A DNA stretch of 64,000 bases from Marinobacter sp. THAF197a (GCF_009363275.1 NZ_CP045324.1:62001-126000), one strand, 5' to 3'. Positions 51,772-60,585 are shown, numbered from the stretch's first letter. The notes: a model not told the origin generated them from the letters alone. A program made the numbers and translations.

Positions 51772-54700
51772 TTGCAGCAACGGTTTTCCGAAACGCTCAA
51801 CCGGGTGCTCGTCGCCCTGTTGATGCTGGTTGTTGTTTCCCTGCCCTCTCTGGTGCAGGCGAAAAGCGCCTGTCCTGCCGGGTCGGTGGTGCTGGATAGT
51901 ACGACCAGCAGTGTGCGTAATCTCGATGGCTGTATCTGGTATCTGGAAGATGCCGGCCATGAACTGGTCATTGACGACATCCTGGCCATGCCGAAGGAGC
52001 AGTTCAGCCTGCACCGGGGGGGCGTGCTTAATTTCGGTTATACCGACTCGGCCTACTGGACCCGTTTTGATCTGACCACCCGCGGCAGCCAGGTTGCCAG
52101 CAACTGGATACTCGAGCTGGCGCTGCCACTGGTGGATGAAGTCTGGCTGTATGTGGTGCGTGACGGTCGGGTGGTTGAGCAGCGCCGTGCGGGCTACCTC
52201 GACAACTGGGACGACCGGGATCTGGCCGTGCCCAACCCGACCTTCCGCCTACAGTTGGTGCCCGATGCCACCACCACCGTGTATCTGCGAACCACCACCA
52301 CCAATACCTTCAGGTTGCCGGTAACACTCTGGCACCCGGACAGTTACATTGAGAAAGTGTCCATCGATGAAGCGGTCAGGGGGGTGCTGTTGGGAGCCAT
52401 CCTGGCCATCCTCGCCTATAACCTGTTTGTTGCTGTGTCCGTCCGGGAACGAAGTAACATCTATTATGTGCTGTACCTGATTTGCGCGGCGGTGTTTATT
52501 GCCACCGAACAGGTGCACGGGGTTCAGTTGCTGGACAACCGGCCACCGATTCTGGACAAGGCCTACCTGCATTTCCAGATCATCCTGACCTGGTTCTTCG
52601 GGTTGCTGATGGCTCGTTCGCTGCTCGAGACCCAACAGCGTTCCCCGGACCTGGACCAGGTCATCCGCCTGTGCCTGTATTCGGTGGCGGCCACCTTCGT
52701 GTTGTCGTTCTTCATGCCCTACTCGGTGGCTATGGAATGGATTGTGGTGGGGTCCATTCTGTTGAGCCTGATCCTGATCGTGGTCAGTTACCTGTCGTGG
52801 CGCTATTACAACCCGGCGGCCCGGTCCTACTTCTTTGCCTGGACCATGGCGCTGATCGGTTTTGGGATCTATGCGCTTACGGTCATGGGGTATCTGCCCC
52901 TGAACACCTTCACCACCTATGCACCCCAGTTTGGGTTAGTGGCCCAGATCATTCTGTTTTCCTTTGCCCTTGCCGATCGCATCAAGCAGGTTCAGGGCGA
53001 AGCGCTGGCCTGGAACCAAAGGGCACTGGCCAATCTCCAGCGCTACCAGTCGCTGTTTGATAACGCCATTGAAGGGGTGTTCCAGATGTCGCCAGACCGC
53101 CGCTTTGTCACCGCCAATCCGGCGATGGCCGAGTTGTTGGGCTACAGCAGCAGCCGCGAATTGCTACAGGACAACCCGGACGTTCTGGAAACCTGCATCG
53201 CCGATGACCGGCTGCGGCGCCTGGTGGTAGAGCAACTGGAAGTCCGGGGCATGGTCAAGGGTATTGAGGCCCGCTATTTCACCCGCAGTGGTGTTGAACG
53301 TTGGGCCACCATCTCGTTGCACACAGCCTACGATCTGGATGGCGAGCCCCTGCACCTTGAAGGTACCTGCATTGATGCGACCGAGAGTCACCAGCGCCAG
53401 CGAATCGAGCGGGAGCGTGAGCAGGAGCGCCTGGAGAAAGAGCTGGCCCGACACTCAGCCCAGGCCAAGAGCCAGTTTTTGGCCAACATGAGCCATGAAA
53501 TCCGGACACCGCTGGCGGCCATTATAGGGTATGGCGAAACCCTGCTGGACCCAGACCTTGATGAGCGGGAGAAACGCAGCAGCGCCGAGACCGTCGTACG
53601 CAGTGGCCGGCATCTGCTGGAGTTGGTCAACGACATCCTTGACCACTCGAAGATCGATGCCAACAAGCTTGATGTCGATGTGGTACCGGTCATGCTGCCG
53701 GATTTGCTGGATGAGATTCGCGCCTTTTTCGAACCCCGGGCCCGGGAAAAGGGCCTGGAATTCACCATTATCTGCGACTTTCCCCTGCCCGAGCAGATTC
53801 TGACCGACCCAACCCGATTTCGGCAGATCATCATTAACCTGTGTGGAAATGCGCTTAAATTCACCGAAAAAGGCACAATTTCTCTTATTTTGCGCTGTGA
53901 CCGAGAAGCCGAAACCCTCTGTGCCCGGGTTGTGGACACCGGCATTGGCATGAAGCCGGAGCAACTGGAGCGGCTGTTTGATCCCTTCGCCCAGGGCAGC
54001 ACGGCTATCTCCCGGCAATATGGCGGAACGGGGTTGGGACTCAGCATTTCCCGCCGGCTGGCCGAGTTGCTTGGCGGCAGTATCCGGGTATCCAGTACCT
54101 ATGGTGAGGGCAGTGAGTTTGACGTCTGCATTCGCACCGGCGACCTTGCCGACGTTCATTTTCTGCGTGACGCCTCGGAGTTGAACCAGCGCCGACGGGG
54201 TATCGCCACGGTGTTGGCCCCCAGGCTCAAAGGCCGGATTCTGTGTGCTGAAGATAACGACGTGAATCGGCGCCTGGTATCCATGCTGGTAGACAGAACC
54301 GGTGCCGAACTGGTGCACGTCAGTAACGGGGCCGAAGCGCTGGAATTGGCTAGCCGGGAGCGTTTTGACCTGATTCTGATGGACATCCAGATGCCGGTGA
54401 TGAACGGCCGGGATGCCACCCAGGCATTGAGAGAAGCCGGGGTAAATACCCCAATCATCGCCCTGACAGCCAACGTAATGACGGAAGACATTGCCGAGTA
54501 CCGGCTGGCGGGCTGTAATGAGCATCTGGCCAAGCCCATCGACAAACAACGCTTCTACGAGGTGCTGGCGCGGTACCTGACGGTTTGCCCTGAAGACTAT
54601 CAGGGCGATACGCGCCAGTACTCGGGTAAGGTGCTGGTTGCCGAAGACAACGACGACAATCGTTTACTGGTTGAGAGGATGTTGCGGCGCTTTGGTGTTG

Positions 54701-55314
54701 AGCCAGTTCCGGTCGCCAGTGGCGATCTGGCCGTCCGGCTTGCGCTGGCCGACACCGTGCATCTGGTCCTGATGGATCGCCATATGCCGGAAATGGACGG
54801 TGTAGCCGCCACCCGCCTGCTGCGCCAGGCCGGGTTCCGCCGCCCGATCATTGCCTTCACGGCCGGGGATCAGACAGAGAACGATGCTCTGCTGGCGGCG
54901 GGCTGTGATGGGGTGCTGAACAAACCGATCGACCAGTCGCATTTGCAGGCCATTCTGGAACGGTACCTGGTGGCGTCACCGGCCTCAGCGGTCACTTCCG
55001 ATGATCTGGCACACCTGGTGCCCCGTTTTCTGGGCGGGCTTGAGGGTCGGCGGGAACGCATGCGTTTGGCATTCCGGGCCAGGGATGCGAGCGCACTGCA
55101 GATGGAAAGCCACCAGATCAAAGGCACGGCCGGTGCCATGGGCTACCCCTTGATGACGCGCCAGGCGACCAGCCTGGAAAACCGATTGAGGGAAAATCCG
55201 CCGGATTGGGCGCGAATCGGCAAGGAGCTGAGAACTCTGGACGAGATGATTGAACGGGCGCTGCAGGGAGCGCCAGATGAGCGGGAAACAACACAGGAAC
55301 AGGCCAATGACTGA
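51772..55314 (+). CDS. Hybrid histidine kinase: 7TMR-DISM, PAS, HisKA, HATPase, two receivers, HPt
   Basis: A 1180-residue multistep phosphorelay kinase. Order: signal peptide (ending LVQA), DISMED2 periplasmic domain (about 35-170), seven membrane helices (about 185-400), PAS (about 425-550), HisKA with His575 in MSHEIRTPL, HATPase with INLCGNALKF, DTGIGM and GGTGLGLSI, receiver 1 with Asp871 (LILMDIQMP), receiver 2 with Asp1002 (LVLMDRHMP), and HPt with His1114 in ESHQIKGTAG. All phosphotransfer residues are intact. A TTG start at 51772 with GGAG eight bases before it gives a canonical signal peptide; GTG 51721 is the alternative. The stop overlaps the next gene. Ligand unknown. Confidence 0.9.
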   Translation: MQQRFSETLNRVLVALLMLVVVSLPSLVQAKSACPAGSVVLDSTTSSVRNLDGCIWYLEDAGHELVIDDILAMPKEQFSLHRGGVLNFGYTDSAYWTRFDLTTRGSQVASNWILELALPLVDEVWLYVVRDGRVVEQRRAGYLDNWDDRDLAVPNPTFRLQLVPDATTTVYLRTTTTNTFRLPVTLWHPDSYIEKVSIDEAVRGVLLGAILAILAYNLFVAVSVRERSNIYYVLYLICAAVFIATEQVHGVQLLDNRPPILDKAYLHFQIILTWFFGLLMARSLLETQQRSPDLDQVIRLCLYSVAATFVLSFFMPYSVAMEWIVVGSILLSLILIVVSYLSWRYYNPAARSYFFAWTMALIGFGIYALTVMGYLPLNTFTTYAPQFGLVAQIILFSFALADRIKQVQGEALAWNQRALANLQRYQSLFDNAIEGVFQMSPDRRFVTANPAMAELLGYSSSRELLQDNPDVLETCIADDRLRRLVVEQLEVRGMVKGIEARYFTRSGVERWATISLHTAYDLDGEPLHLEGTCIDATESHQRQRIEREREQERLEKELARHSAQAKSQFLANMSHEIRTPLAAIIGYGETLLDPDLDEREKRSSAETVVRSGRHLLELVNDILDHSKIDANKLDVDVVPVMLPDLLDEIRAFFEPRAREKGLEFTIICDFPLPEQILTDPTRFRQIIINLCGNALKFTEKGTISLILRCDREAETLCARVVDTGIGMKPEQLERLFDPFAQGSTAISRQYGGTGLGLSISRRLAELLGGSIRVSSTYGEGSEFDVCIRTGDLADVHFLRDASELNQRRRGIATVLAPRLKGRILCAEDNDVNRRLVSMLVDRTGAELVHVSNGAEALELASRERFDLILMDIQMPVMNGRDATQALREAGVNTPIIALTANVMTEDIAEYRLAGCNEHLAKPIDKQRFYEVLARYLTVCPEDYQGDTRQYSGKVLVAEDNDDNRLLVERMLRRFGVEPVPVASGDLAVRLALADTVHLVLMDRHMPEMDGVAATRLLRQAGFRRPIIAFTAGDQTENDALLAAGCDGVLNKPIDQSHLQAILERYLVASPASAVTSDDLAHLVPRFLGGLEGRRERMRLAFRARDASALQMESHQIKGTAGAMGYPLMTRQATSLENRLRENPPDWARIGKELRTLDEMIERALQGAPDERETTQEQAND

Positions 55315-55852
55315 AAACCGACAGCAACAGGAACAGTATTCCCTCAGCATGATGTATGGTACCTACGCCGACGTGTTGTTCGTGCTGTTTCCGTTTCTGG
55401 TGATTGCCATGCAGCGGTTGTGGGATGGCAATCTTTACCAGACGCTGATGCGCCCGGACCTGAGCATCGCGGCAGCGATACTGGCGGGTCTGGCCATTGG
55501 CAAATTTGTGCTTGGCCTGGTGACCAATCGAGAGCTTGGGCGTTACAAAGAGCGTATTGTGTTCTTTATTGCCTTGACGTTGTTCGTGGTGCTGGGCCCG
55601 GCGATTATCCTGATACTGAGTATCACAGCCAACGCACAGGTCCCGGGATTTGTGGCGTTTGTGCAGCCGGTCTTGTTGATTGTGGCCATTTCGCTCTACA
55701 CCACGGCGGTGAGTATCGCCAATATTCTGGTGCGTACCAACCAGGGGCAGTCAGGGGCGGAGGTGTCTGAAGCCACGTCGCAGTCGAAAGATGGTCGTCC
55801 CCGGCCCGCGCCCCTGGATTTGCCCAGACGAACCGGCAACGATGGCTACTGA
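55307..55852 (+). CDS. Membrane protein between the hybrid kinase and response regulator
   Basis: A 181-residue protein of no family I recognise. It has four hydrophobic helices: YADVLFVLFPFLVIAM, IAAAILAGLAIGKFVLGLV, IVFFIALTLFVVLGPAIILI, and FVAFVQPVLLIVAISLYTTA. A hydrophilic C-terminal tail follows. ATG 55307 overlaps the kinase stop by eight bases, so the two are translationally coupled, and the response regulator gene follows 28 bases later. The context suggests an accessory membrane component of that signalling route; this is inference. Confidence 0.75.
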   Translation: MTENRQQQEQYSLSMMYGTYADVLFVLFPFLVIAMQRLWDGNLYQTLMRPDLSIAAAILAGLAIGKFVLGLVTNRELGRYKERIVFFIALTLFVVLGPAIILILSITANAQVPGFVAFVQPVLLIVAISLYTTAVSIANILVRTNQGQSGAEVSEATSQSKDGRPRPAPLDLPRRTGNDGY

Positions 55853-55880
55853 TCGGTGCGGATAATACAGGAGACAAGGG

Positions 55881-56294
55881 ATGACGGATCTGAGAATACT
55901 GGTAGTGGAAGATGAGCCCGTGATGCGGGAACGGCTCGCGGAAATGCTCTACAAGGCGGGCGCCACACAAGTGGCTGAATGCCCCGATGCGGCCTCGGCC
56001 CGGGCGGCTTTCGATGCCAGCGAGTACCATATTGTTCTGCTGGATCTGGGTTTGCCAGATGGGGATGGCCATGAGCTAATGACGCGGTTCAAGCAGATTC
56101 GGGAGGATCAGCATATCGTGCTGGTCACCGCCGATGACTCCATTGAGAGCATTCAGCGGGCAATCAGTGCCGGTGCCAATGGCTATGTGGTCAAGCCCTA
56201 CTCCCAGGAAAAAATTCACGATGTGGTGAATAACTACGCCATCGTGCATGGCGGCGATATGGCGATGATGCAAGGGCTGAACCGGCGCCACTGA
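55881..56294 (+). CDS. Single-domain response regulator (CheY-like)
   Basis: A 137-residue receiver with the acidic pair in VVEDEPVM, the phosphoacceptor Asp in HIVLLDLGLPDGDG, the Thr in LVTADDS and Lys in YVVKPYSQEKI. There is no output domain, so it probably takes part in a phosphorelay or acts by protein contact. AGGAGAC precedes the ATG. It follows the kinase and its membrane protein in the same direction and is the probable partner of the HPt domain of that kinase. Confidence 0.93.
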   Translation: MTDLRILVVEDEPVMRERLAEMLYKAGATQVAECPDAASARAAFDASEYHIVLLDLGLPDGDGHELMTRFKQIREDQHIVLVTADDSIESIQRAISAGANGYVVKPYSQEKIHDVVNNYAIVHGGDMAMMQGLNRRH

Positions 56295-56319
56295 CCGGTT
56301 CAGCGCATCGTCAATGCAA

Positions 56320-56592
56320 TCAGGCGACCTGGCGGGCAATCCAGGAGTTATAACGGGTGGCCAGGGCACGCACGTAACGCGCTTCGGATCCATCCAGATT
56401 GCTCAGAACCCCTTTGAAAATCCAGCCTCGTTCATACAGGCCCAGCACCCGCTGTTCGTCATCCAGATTGACACGCTGATTCAGTTTCTTGCAAATCGCA
56501 TCCAGCAGCGGCAGCTTTTCCGGGCGCTTGATCGGAGCCTGACGATTGCTGATCGGCTGATTGGCTGCACGGGTTGTCGGATGTCTTCTCAT
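56320..56592 (-). CDS. Small hypothetical protein, 90 residues
   Basis: A basic, soluble protein of unknown family. The N-terminal 30 residues are Arg/Pro/Gln-rich (MRRHPTTRAANQPISNRQAP) and likely flexible; then comes a compact region with LPLLDAICKKLNQRVNLDDE and YERGWIFKGVLSNLDGSEARY. AAGGAG lies before ATG 56592; the in-frame upstream ATG has no such site and runs over a terminator. It converges on the response regulator gene with 25 bases between. A nucleic-acid-binding role is possible from the basic tail but unproven. Confidence 0.65.
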   Translation of the reverse strand: MRRHPTTRAANQPISNRQAPIKRPEKLPLLDAICKKLNQRVNLDDEQRVLGLYERGWIFKGVLSNLDGSEARYVRALATRYNSWIARQVA

Positions 56593-56620
56593 GATGTTCT
56601 CCTTGTCGTTTTGCGGCTGC

Positions 56621-56659
56621 AAAAACAAAAAACCCCGGGGCCTGAGGCAACCGGGGTTT
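56621..56659 (-). terminator. Rho-independent terminator on the minus strand after the 29-codon gene
   Basis: On the minus strand AAACCCCGG (56659-56651) pairs with CCGGGGTTT (56638-56630) over nine bases. It is followed by a run of T residues broken by one G (down to 56621). It ends transcription from the small gene at 56714-56803 before the next gene, which has its own ribosome site. Confidence 0.75.
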
Positions 56660-56713
56660 GGCAGAGAAGCTGCCCCGGTCGCCGCAATGGCTCCCGGGAC
56701 TGACCGAAAGCCG

Positions 56714-56803
56714 TTAGATGTCTTTCACCATGGCGCGCACAGACTGCCCCTGACGGCAACCGGTGGCGGAGTAAGCGGTGGTCTTGGTAATCATCCTGGT
56801 CAT
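56714..56803 (-). CDS. Candidate 29-residue small protein with its own terminator
   Basis: The frame encodes MTRMITKTTAYSATGCRQGQ followed by SVRAMVKDI, 29 residues, basic and with one Cys. AAAGAG lies shortly before the ATG. A strong rho-independent terminator (56621-56659) follows on the same strand, which shows that something ends there and supports this being a genuine transcription unit. I do not recognise the family. It could also be that the RNA rather than the peptide is the product. Confidence 0.5.
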   Translation of the reverse strand: MTRMITKTTAYSATGCRQGQSVRAMVKDI

Positions 56804-56992
56804 ATCAGCTCTTTGGATTCGGTTCACTTACCAGTGTATAGGCAATTGGCCGGTTTGCAATAGCCCCGGTGATTCGGCAAACCCGTACAGACGTGGCGAA
56901 GGCCGATCAGGATAATTCGCAGCGTCACGTGTTTTTACGTTGTGCAATCCGCGGTACCTCCGTATCAGGTATCGAATGGATCTCTCCTTTCT

Positions 56993-57021
56993 ACGCAGCC
57001 GAATTGGCTGCGTTTTTTTTT
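56993..57021 (+). terminator. Orphan rho-independent terminator, possible end of a small RNA
   Basis: ACGCAGCC (56993-57000), loop GAATT, GGCTGCGT (57006-57013), then a run of nine T residues to 57021: a textbook plus-strand terminator. No plus-strand gene ends nearby; the closest is the response regulator about 700 bases upstream. The 56819-57000 stretch has no coding frame on the plus strand of note, so a small RNA ending at about 57021 is the simplest reading. A weak promoter-like pair (TTGTGC, 17 bases, TATCAG) precedes it. Confidence 0.65.
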
Positions 57022-57164
57022 GCCCGGAGATTGGCTGGCCAGAGTGGTTTCGGTTAGTTCGTAGCCACTAGTCCGTACAGCCTCTTGAGGTCATTTTTGC
57101 GATAATTCGTACACTAACTTAATGCCCTGAATTATCTGAAACCCAGAGGTTGAAACCGAAGAAA

Positions 57165-57401
57165 ATGCCCGACGAACCCGGATCTGCCCGTAACAAATTC
57201 CGTTCCGATTTCATGGTTGAGCTTGCGTTGATTGTCGCTGTGGCCGTTTATCTGATGATGGCCCAGGGGCAGGCAGTTGGAGAAAATCTGTCGTTCACCG
57301 TGGTGGGTGCGGCCCTGATGGCCCTGGCCACCTACTGGACGCTTCACACCGTCCGTGACGGCCTGGAAGTTATTGCACTGCGGCTTCGCCCTGGCAAATA
57401 A
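57165..57401 (+). CDS. Small two-helix membrane protein, 78 residues
   Basis: A short protein of no recognised family with two hydrophobic helices (FMVELALIVAVAVYLMMAQG and FTVVGAALMALATYWTLHTV) between a hydrophilic start and an Arg-rich end (ALRLRPGK). ATG 57165 is chosen; TTG 57150 is in frame and GAGG lies 16 bases before the ATG, so the start is uncertain. Its last 32 bases overlap the convergent exonuclease gene. The gene follows the orphan terminator at 56993. Confidence 0.6.
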   Translation: MPDEPGSARNKFRSDFMVELALIVAVAVYLMMAQGQAVGENLSFTVVGAALMALATYWTLHTVRDGLEVIALRLRPGK

Positions 57402-57882
57402 CCCGCTCCCAGGTTTTGTGCAGGATCAGCGCGTCGTTGGCGGCCCGGTGAACCGGAAGTCCCAGGTCGGCAATGACTTGCTGGCGGGTGCCCGACCACT
57501 GCCGCACCTGGGCCGGGTTCAGCAGCATGGACACCGATTCCAGCTGGAACTCCGGGGTTTCGCCGGCGGCCCGGAACAGCCGGTGCAGCCAGAAGCTGTC
57601 AAACGTCCAGGCGTCGCAGAAGATCTGCTCCGGCAACAGCCTGTTCAGCGCCCGGGCCACTTCCCCTACTGGTGTGCCTTCTTGCTCCAGCCGTGCACGG
57701 GAAATGCCGTGTATGGTTTCCGCGCTCTCAGACCAGTCCTGCCAAAGCACGTGCGGCCGAATCAGCCAGCTGTGCAAGCTGCCATCGGGCATGCACACGC
57801 CAACTTCGATCGGATAACTTGCGATCAGATCGAGACTGGATGCTTCGAAGTCGATGAATGCCGGGCTGCTGTCTGAGTTCAT
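57370..57882 (-). CDS. DnaQ/RNase T-like 3'-5' exonuclease domain protein
   Basis: A 170-residue nuclease of the DEDDh superfamily: Asp and Glu in FIDFEASSL (residues 9-15), the second Asp in AWTFDSFWLHRL, and the His and last Asp in HRAANDALILHKTW. It removes nucleotides from DNA or RNA 3' ends; the specific role is unknown. ATG 57882 directly precedes the catalytic domain; an in-frame ATG at 57951 would add 23 basic residues. It is divergent from queC; the 150 bases between should hold both promoters. Confidence 0.8.
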   Translation of the reverse strand: MNSDSSPAFIDFEASSLDLIASYPIEVGVCMPDGSLHSWLIRPHVLWQDWSESAETIHGISRARLEQEGTPVGEVARALNRLLPEQIFCDAWTFDSFWLHRLFRAAGETPEFQLESVSMLLNPAQVRQWSGTRQQVIADLGLPVHRAANDALILHKTWERVICQGEAAVQ

Positions 57883-58032
57883 TGAATCGTTGCTGGCTGT
57901 TTGTCGTTTTCCATCGAGTTTACCCCTGATCTTCCCATGACGCGAACCCAAGCGGCTCTGGCGCTGTTACAATATAGCCATGGTTTGTAAAAGCCCAATG
58001 ACAAATCCCCTTCTATTCCTGGTGAATACCCC

Positions 58033-58698
58033 ATGACTGACACCGTTGTCGTTATCTATTCCGGGGGCATGGACTCCTTTACCCTGCTCCATCTTGCCCG
58101 GGCCCGTGGCTATAAAGTGCATGCACTGTCGTTTAATTACGGTCAGCGCCATGTACGGGAGTTGGAGGCGGCAGCTGCGGTGTGTCAGGCGGAGGCGATT
58201 CCCCACAAGGTGATTGATATCCGCGCCATGAGTGAGGTGATGGCGGGGTCCTCACTGACCTCAGACATTGCCGTGCCGGAGGGGCACTATCAGGAAGACA
58301 GCATGAAGTCGACGGTGGTACCCAACCGCAACATGATCCTGCTGTCCCTGGCCACCGGCTATGCCGTCACGGCCGGTGCACAGGCGGTCTGGTTTGGTGC
58401 CCATGGCGGCGATCATGCTATTTACCCGGACTGCCGGCCGGAATTTATCGAAAAAATGGATGCGGTGTGCCGGGTGGCCAATTACCAGCCGGTGGCGGTT
58501 GAGGCACCTTTTATGGCGCTGGACAAGGGCGAGATTCTGGGCGAGGGGTTGAAGCTGGGCCTGGACTACAGCCAGACCTGGACCTGCTACAACGGCCGGG
58601 AGCTGGCCTGCGGCCGCTGCGGTTCCTGCGTTGAACGCCTCGAGGCGTTTGCCGCTCATGGCCTGAAAGACCCCCTGGCTTATGAGAGTCACGCCTGA
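58033..58698 (+). CDS. queC: 7-cyano-7-deazaguanine synthase
   Basis: Makes preQ0 from 7-carboxy-7-deazaguanine, ammonia and ATP in the queuosine pathway. The 221-residue protein has the PP-loop YSGGMDSFTLLH (residues 9-20), the conserved VPNRNMILLSLATGYA, and zinc-binding Cys residues near the end (CGRCGSCVERL). No preQ1 riboswitch pattern was found before the start. The stop codon overlaps the queE start by one base, so the two are coupled and supply consecutive steps. Confidence 0.97.
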   Translation: MTDTVVVIYSGGMDSFTLLHLARARGYKVHALSFNYGQRHVRELEAAAAVCQAEAIPHKVIDIRAMSEVMAGSSLTSDIAVPEGHYQEDSMKSTVVPNRNMILLSLATGYAVTAGAQAVWFGAHGGDHAIYPDCRPEFIEKMDAVCRVANYQPVAVEAPFMALDKGEILGEGLKLGLDYSQTWTCYNGRELACGRCGSCVERLEAFAAHGLKDPLAYESHA

Positions 58699-59354
58699 TG
58701 TACCGGGTAAAGGAAGCGTTTTACACCCTGCAGGGGGAAGGCGCCCAGGCGGGCCGGGCAGCGGTATTCTGCCGGTTCAGTAAATGCAATCTGTGGACCG
58801 GACGGGAGAAGGATCGGGCGGCGGCTGTCTGTAACTTCTGCGATACCGATTTTGTCGGTACCGACGGCCAGAATGGCGGGCGTTTCGAGACTGCCGTGGA
58901 GCTGGCTGAACATATTCGTAAGCTTTGGCCCGACGCCCCGGGCCGGCCCTACGTGGTCTGCACCGGTGGGGAACCCCTGCTGCAGCTGGACAAACCATTG
59001 ATTGATGCCTTCCACGCGGCGGGTTTCGAGGTGGGGGTGGAAACCAACGGTACCCTGCCGGCGCCGGAGGGAATCGACTGGCTGTGTGTCAGCCCGAAGG
59101 CCGACGCCGAGGTGGTCATTACCCAATGTGATGAGCTGAAACTGGTGTATCCCCAGCCTCTGGCCCAGCCGGAACGGTTTCTGGGAATTCGGGCCAGGCA
59201 CTATTTCCTGTCACCAATGGCCTCGCCGTCTGTACCGGATCAGGGGGATGACCCGGTCAAACGCAGCAACACCCAAAAAGCCACCGAGTATTGCCTCGCG
59301 CATCCGCAATGGCGCCTGACCCTGCAAATGCACAAGATTCTGGGCATTGACTGA
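58698..59354 (+). CDS. queE: 7-carboxy-7-deazaguanine synthase, radical SAM enzyme
   Basis: Converts 6-carboxy-tetrahydropterin to 7-carboxy-7-deazaguanine. The 218-residue chain begins YRVKEAFYTLQGEGAQAGRA. The iron-sulfur cluster site is CNLWTGRE...CNFC, with Cys-x14-Cys-x2-Cys spacing, the variant known from other QueE enzymes and different from the usual radical SAM spacing. CTGGEPLLQLD is the SAM-binding GGE motif. It follows queC with a one-base overlap. Confidence 0.96.
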   Translation: MYRVKEAFYTLQGEGAQAGRAAVFCRFSKCNLWTGREKDRAAAVCNFCDTDFVGTDGQNGGRFETAVELAEHIRKLWPDAPGRPYVVCTGGEPLLQLDKPLIDAFHAAGFEVGVETNGTLPAPEGIDWLCVSPKADAEVVITQCDELKLVYPQPLAQPERFLGIRARHYFLSPMASPSVPDQGDDPVKRSNTQKATEYCLAHPQWRLTLQMHKILGID

Positions 59355-59397
59355 CCGAATGCCCGGGTGAACCCCGCAGGCACTCTCCGGTTATTCT

Positions 59398-60441
59398 TCA
59401 GGCCGTTCGGCGCAGGGCCGTTTCACGGGTGCGGAAATGGCTGGGGCTCAGGCCGGTCCAACGCTTGAAGGCCCGGGTAAAGTTGGCTGCATCGGCATAG
59501 CCAAGGGCATCGGCAATCTGGCTCAGGTTCATGCCGGTGTTCTCCAGAAGTTCCTTGGCCCGTTCAAGGCGAACCTGATCCACCAGTTGCTGGAAGCTGG
59601 CCTCTTCTTCCTGAAGGCGGCGTTTCAGGGTGCGCTCGGACACAAACAGAGTAGCGGCTACCCGCGCCAGTTTTGGAGGAAACGGATGACTGGTCTCGAT
59701 GACCCGTCGAACCCGGCAGGCAAAGCCGGCATCTTCCTTCAATTGTTTGAGGGCTTCTTCGCATTGCGCCCGTGAACTGGCGGCAAGCTGGTCGTCGCTG
59801 AATCGCACCGGCAGGCAAAGCTGGCTGACGGGCACGATAAGCGCGTTCTCGGTTGCGCCATACTCCACCGGCACCCCGATACGATTACGAAAGCGGTGGA
59901 AGTGGTTGGGCTCTGGCCCGCGCCGAAGCACCCGTGTGCCGGGTACCAGGGTGCCGGTCAACTGAGCGCCCATGGTTACGCAGCCAAACAGAACCGCATC
60001 CAGCACAAATCCCTGCAGTGGCCCCAGTTCGATGTCGCAGGTCACGTTATACCAGGCGTTCTGCCCGGATACCCGTTTCTGAACTTTCAGGTGGGGCGCT
60101 CGCAGCGTCAGGTAGCGGGTCATCAGCTCCAGTGCCTCTTCCAGGGTTCGGCTGCTCATGACCGCCGTTCCCAGGGCGCCGTGCAGGGGGAGCTTGAGCT
60201 CCCGGGCGAGCATGATGCCAAGGCCCGGCTCACCACTCTCAATAATGGCGCGGGTGACAAACTCGCTGGCCTGGGCCTGGCTGACTCTTACTTCCGTTGA
60301 GTTCAGGCGGGTGGGGTCAAGACCGACCCGAAGAATGAGATCCCTTTCGTCCACTCCAATGGTATGCAGCAATTCGGCCAGGGTATGCAGGTAGATGGCC
60401 GGCATGCCCAGATCCTGTGCAGTAGAAACTGAGACGCGCAT
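59398..60441 (-). CDS. AraC family transcriptional regulator
   Basis: A 347-residue regulator with an N-terminal arabinose-binding-like domain (PF12625 type: ELLHTIGVDERDLILRVGL, then GEPGLGIMLARELKLPLHG) and a C-terminal AraC DNA-binding domain with two helix-turn-helix motifs (RVAATLFVSERTLKRRLQEE and LSQIADALGYADAANFTRAF, followed by KRWTGLSPSHFR). Such proteins often control lipid, sterol or aromatic metabolism. It is read in the same direction as the upstream alpha/beta hydrolase gene, 144 bases away. Confidence 0.9.
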   Translation of the reverse strand: MRVSVSTAQDLGMPAIYLHTLAELLHTIGVDERDLILRVGLDPTRLNSTEVRVSQAQASEFVTRAIIESGEPGLGIMLARELKLPLHGALGTAVMSSRTLEEALELMTRYLTLRAPHLKVQKRVSGQNAWYNVTCDIELGPLQGFVLDAVLFGCVTMGAQLTGTLVPGTRVLRRGPEPNHFHRFRNRIGVPVEYGATENALIVPVSQLCLPVRFSDDQLAASSRAQCEEALKQLKEDAGFACRVRRVIETSHPFPPKLARVAATLFVSERTLKRRLQEEEASFQQLVDQVRLERAKELLENTGMNLSQIADALGYADAANFTRAFKRWTGLSPSHFRTRETALRRTA

Positions 60442-60530
60442 GGGTTTCCTCGTCAGCGACTGTTCTTGTTATGTAAGGGTGTTCAGTATTGCTGATTATG
60501 ACCGTTTGCCCGGGCCAGCCCCATGACTTG

Positions 60531-60544
60531 ATTGACGGGTCAAT
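60531..60544. promoter_or_regulatory. Small perfect inverted repeat between the hydrolase and AraC genes
   Basis: ATTGACGGGTCAAT gives six-base arms (ATTGAC/GTCAAT) around GG, 90 bases upstream of the AraC start codon. It could be an operator for the regulator. The rest of the gap shows GAGAGG and CCTCTC as a weak stem (60551-60573) just after the hydrolase stop. Confidence 0.35.
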
Positions 60545-60585
60545 GGGCCAGAGAGGCCAATTCGGTACCTCTCCGGTCAGTCATT

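Noticed and set aside
57883..58032. PreQ1 riboswitch before queC
   Set aside because: The leader shows neither the short preQ1-I stem-loop nor its A-rich tail, and the genes are biosynthetic ones often lacking it in gammaproteobacteria.
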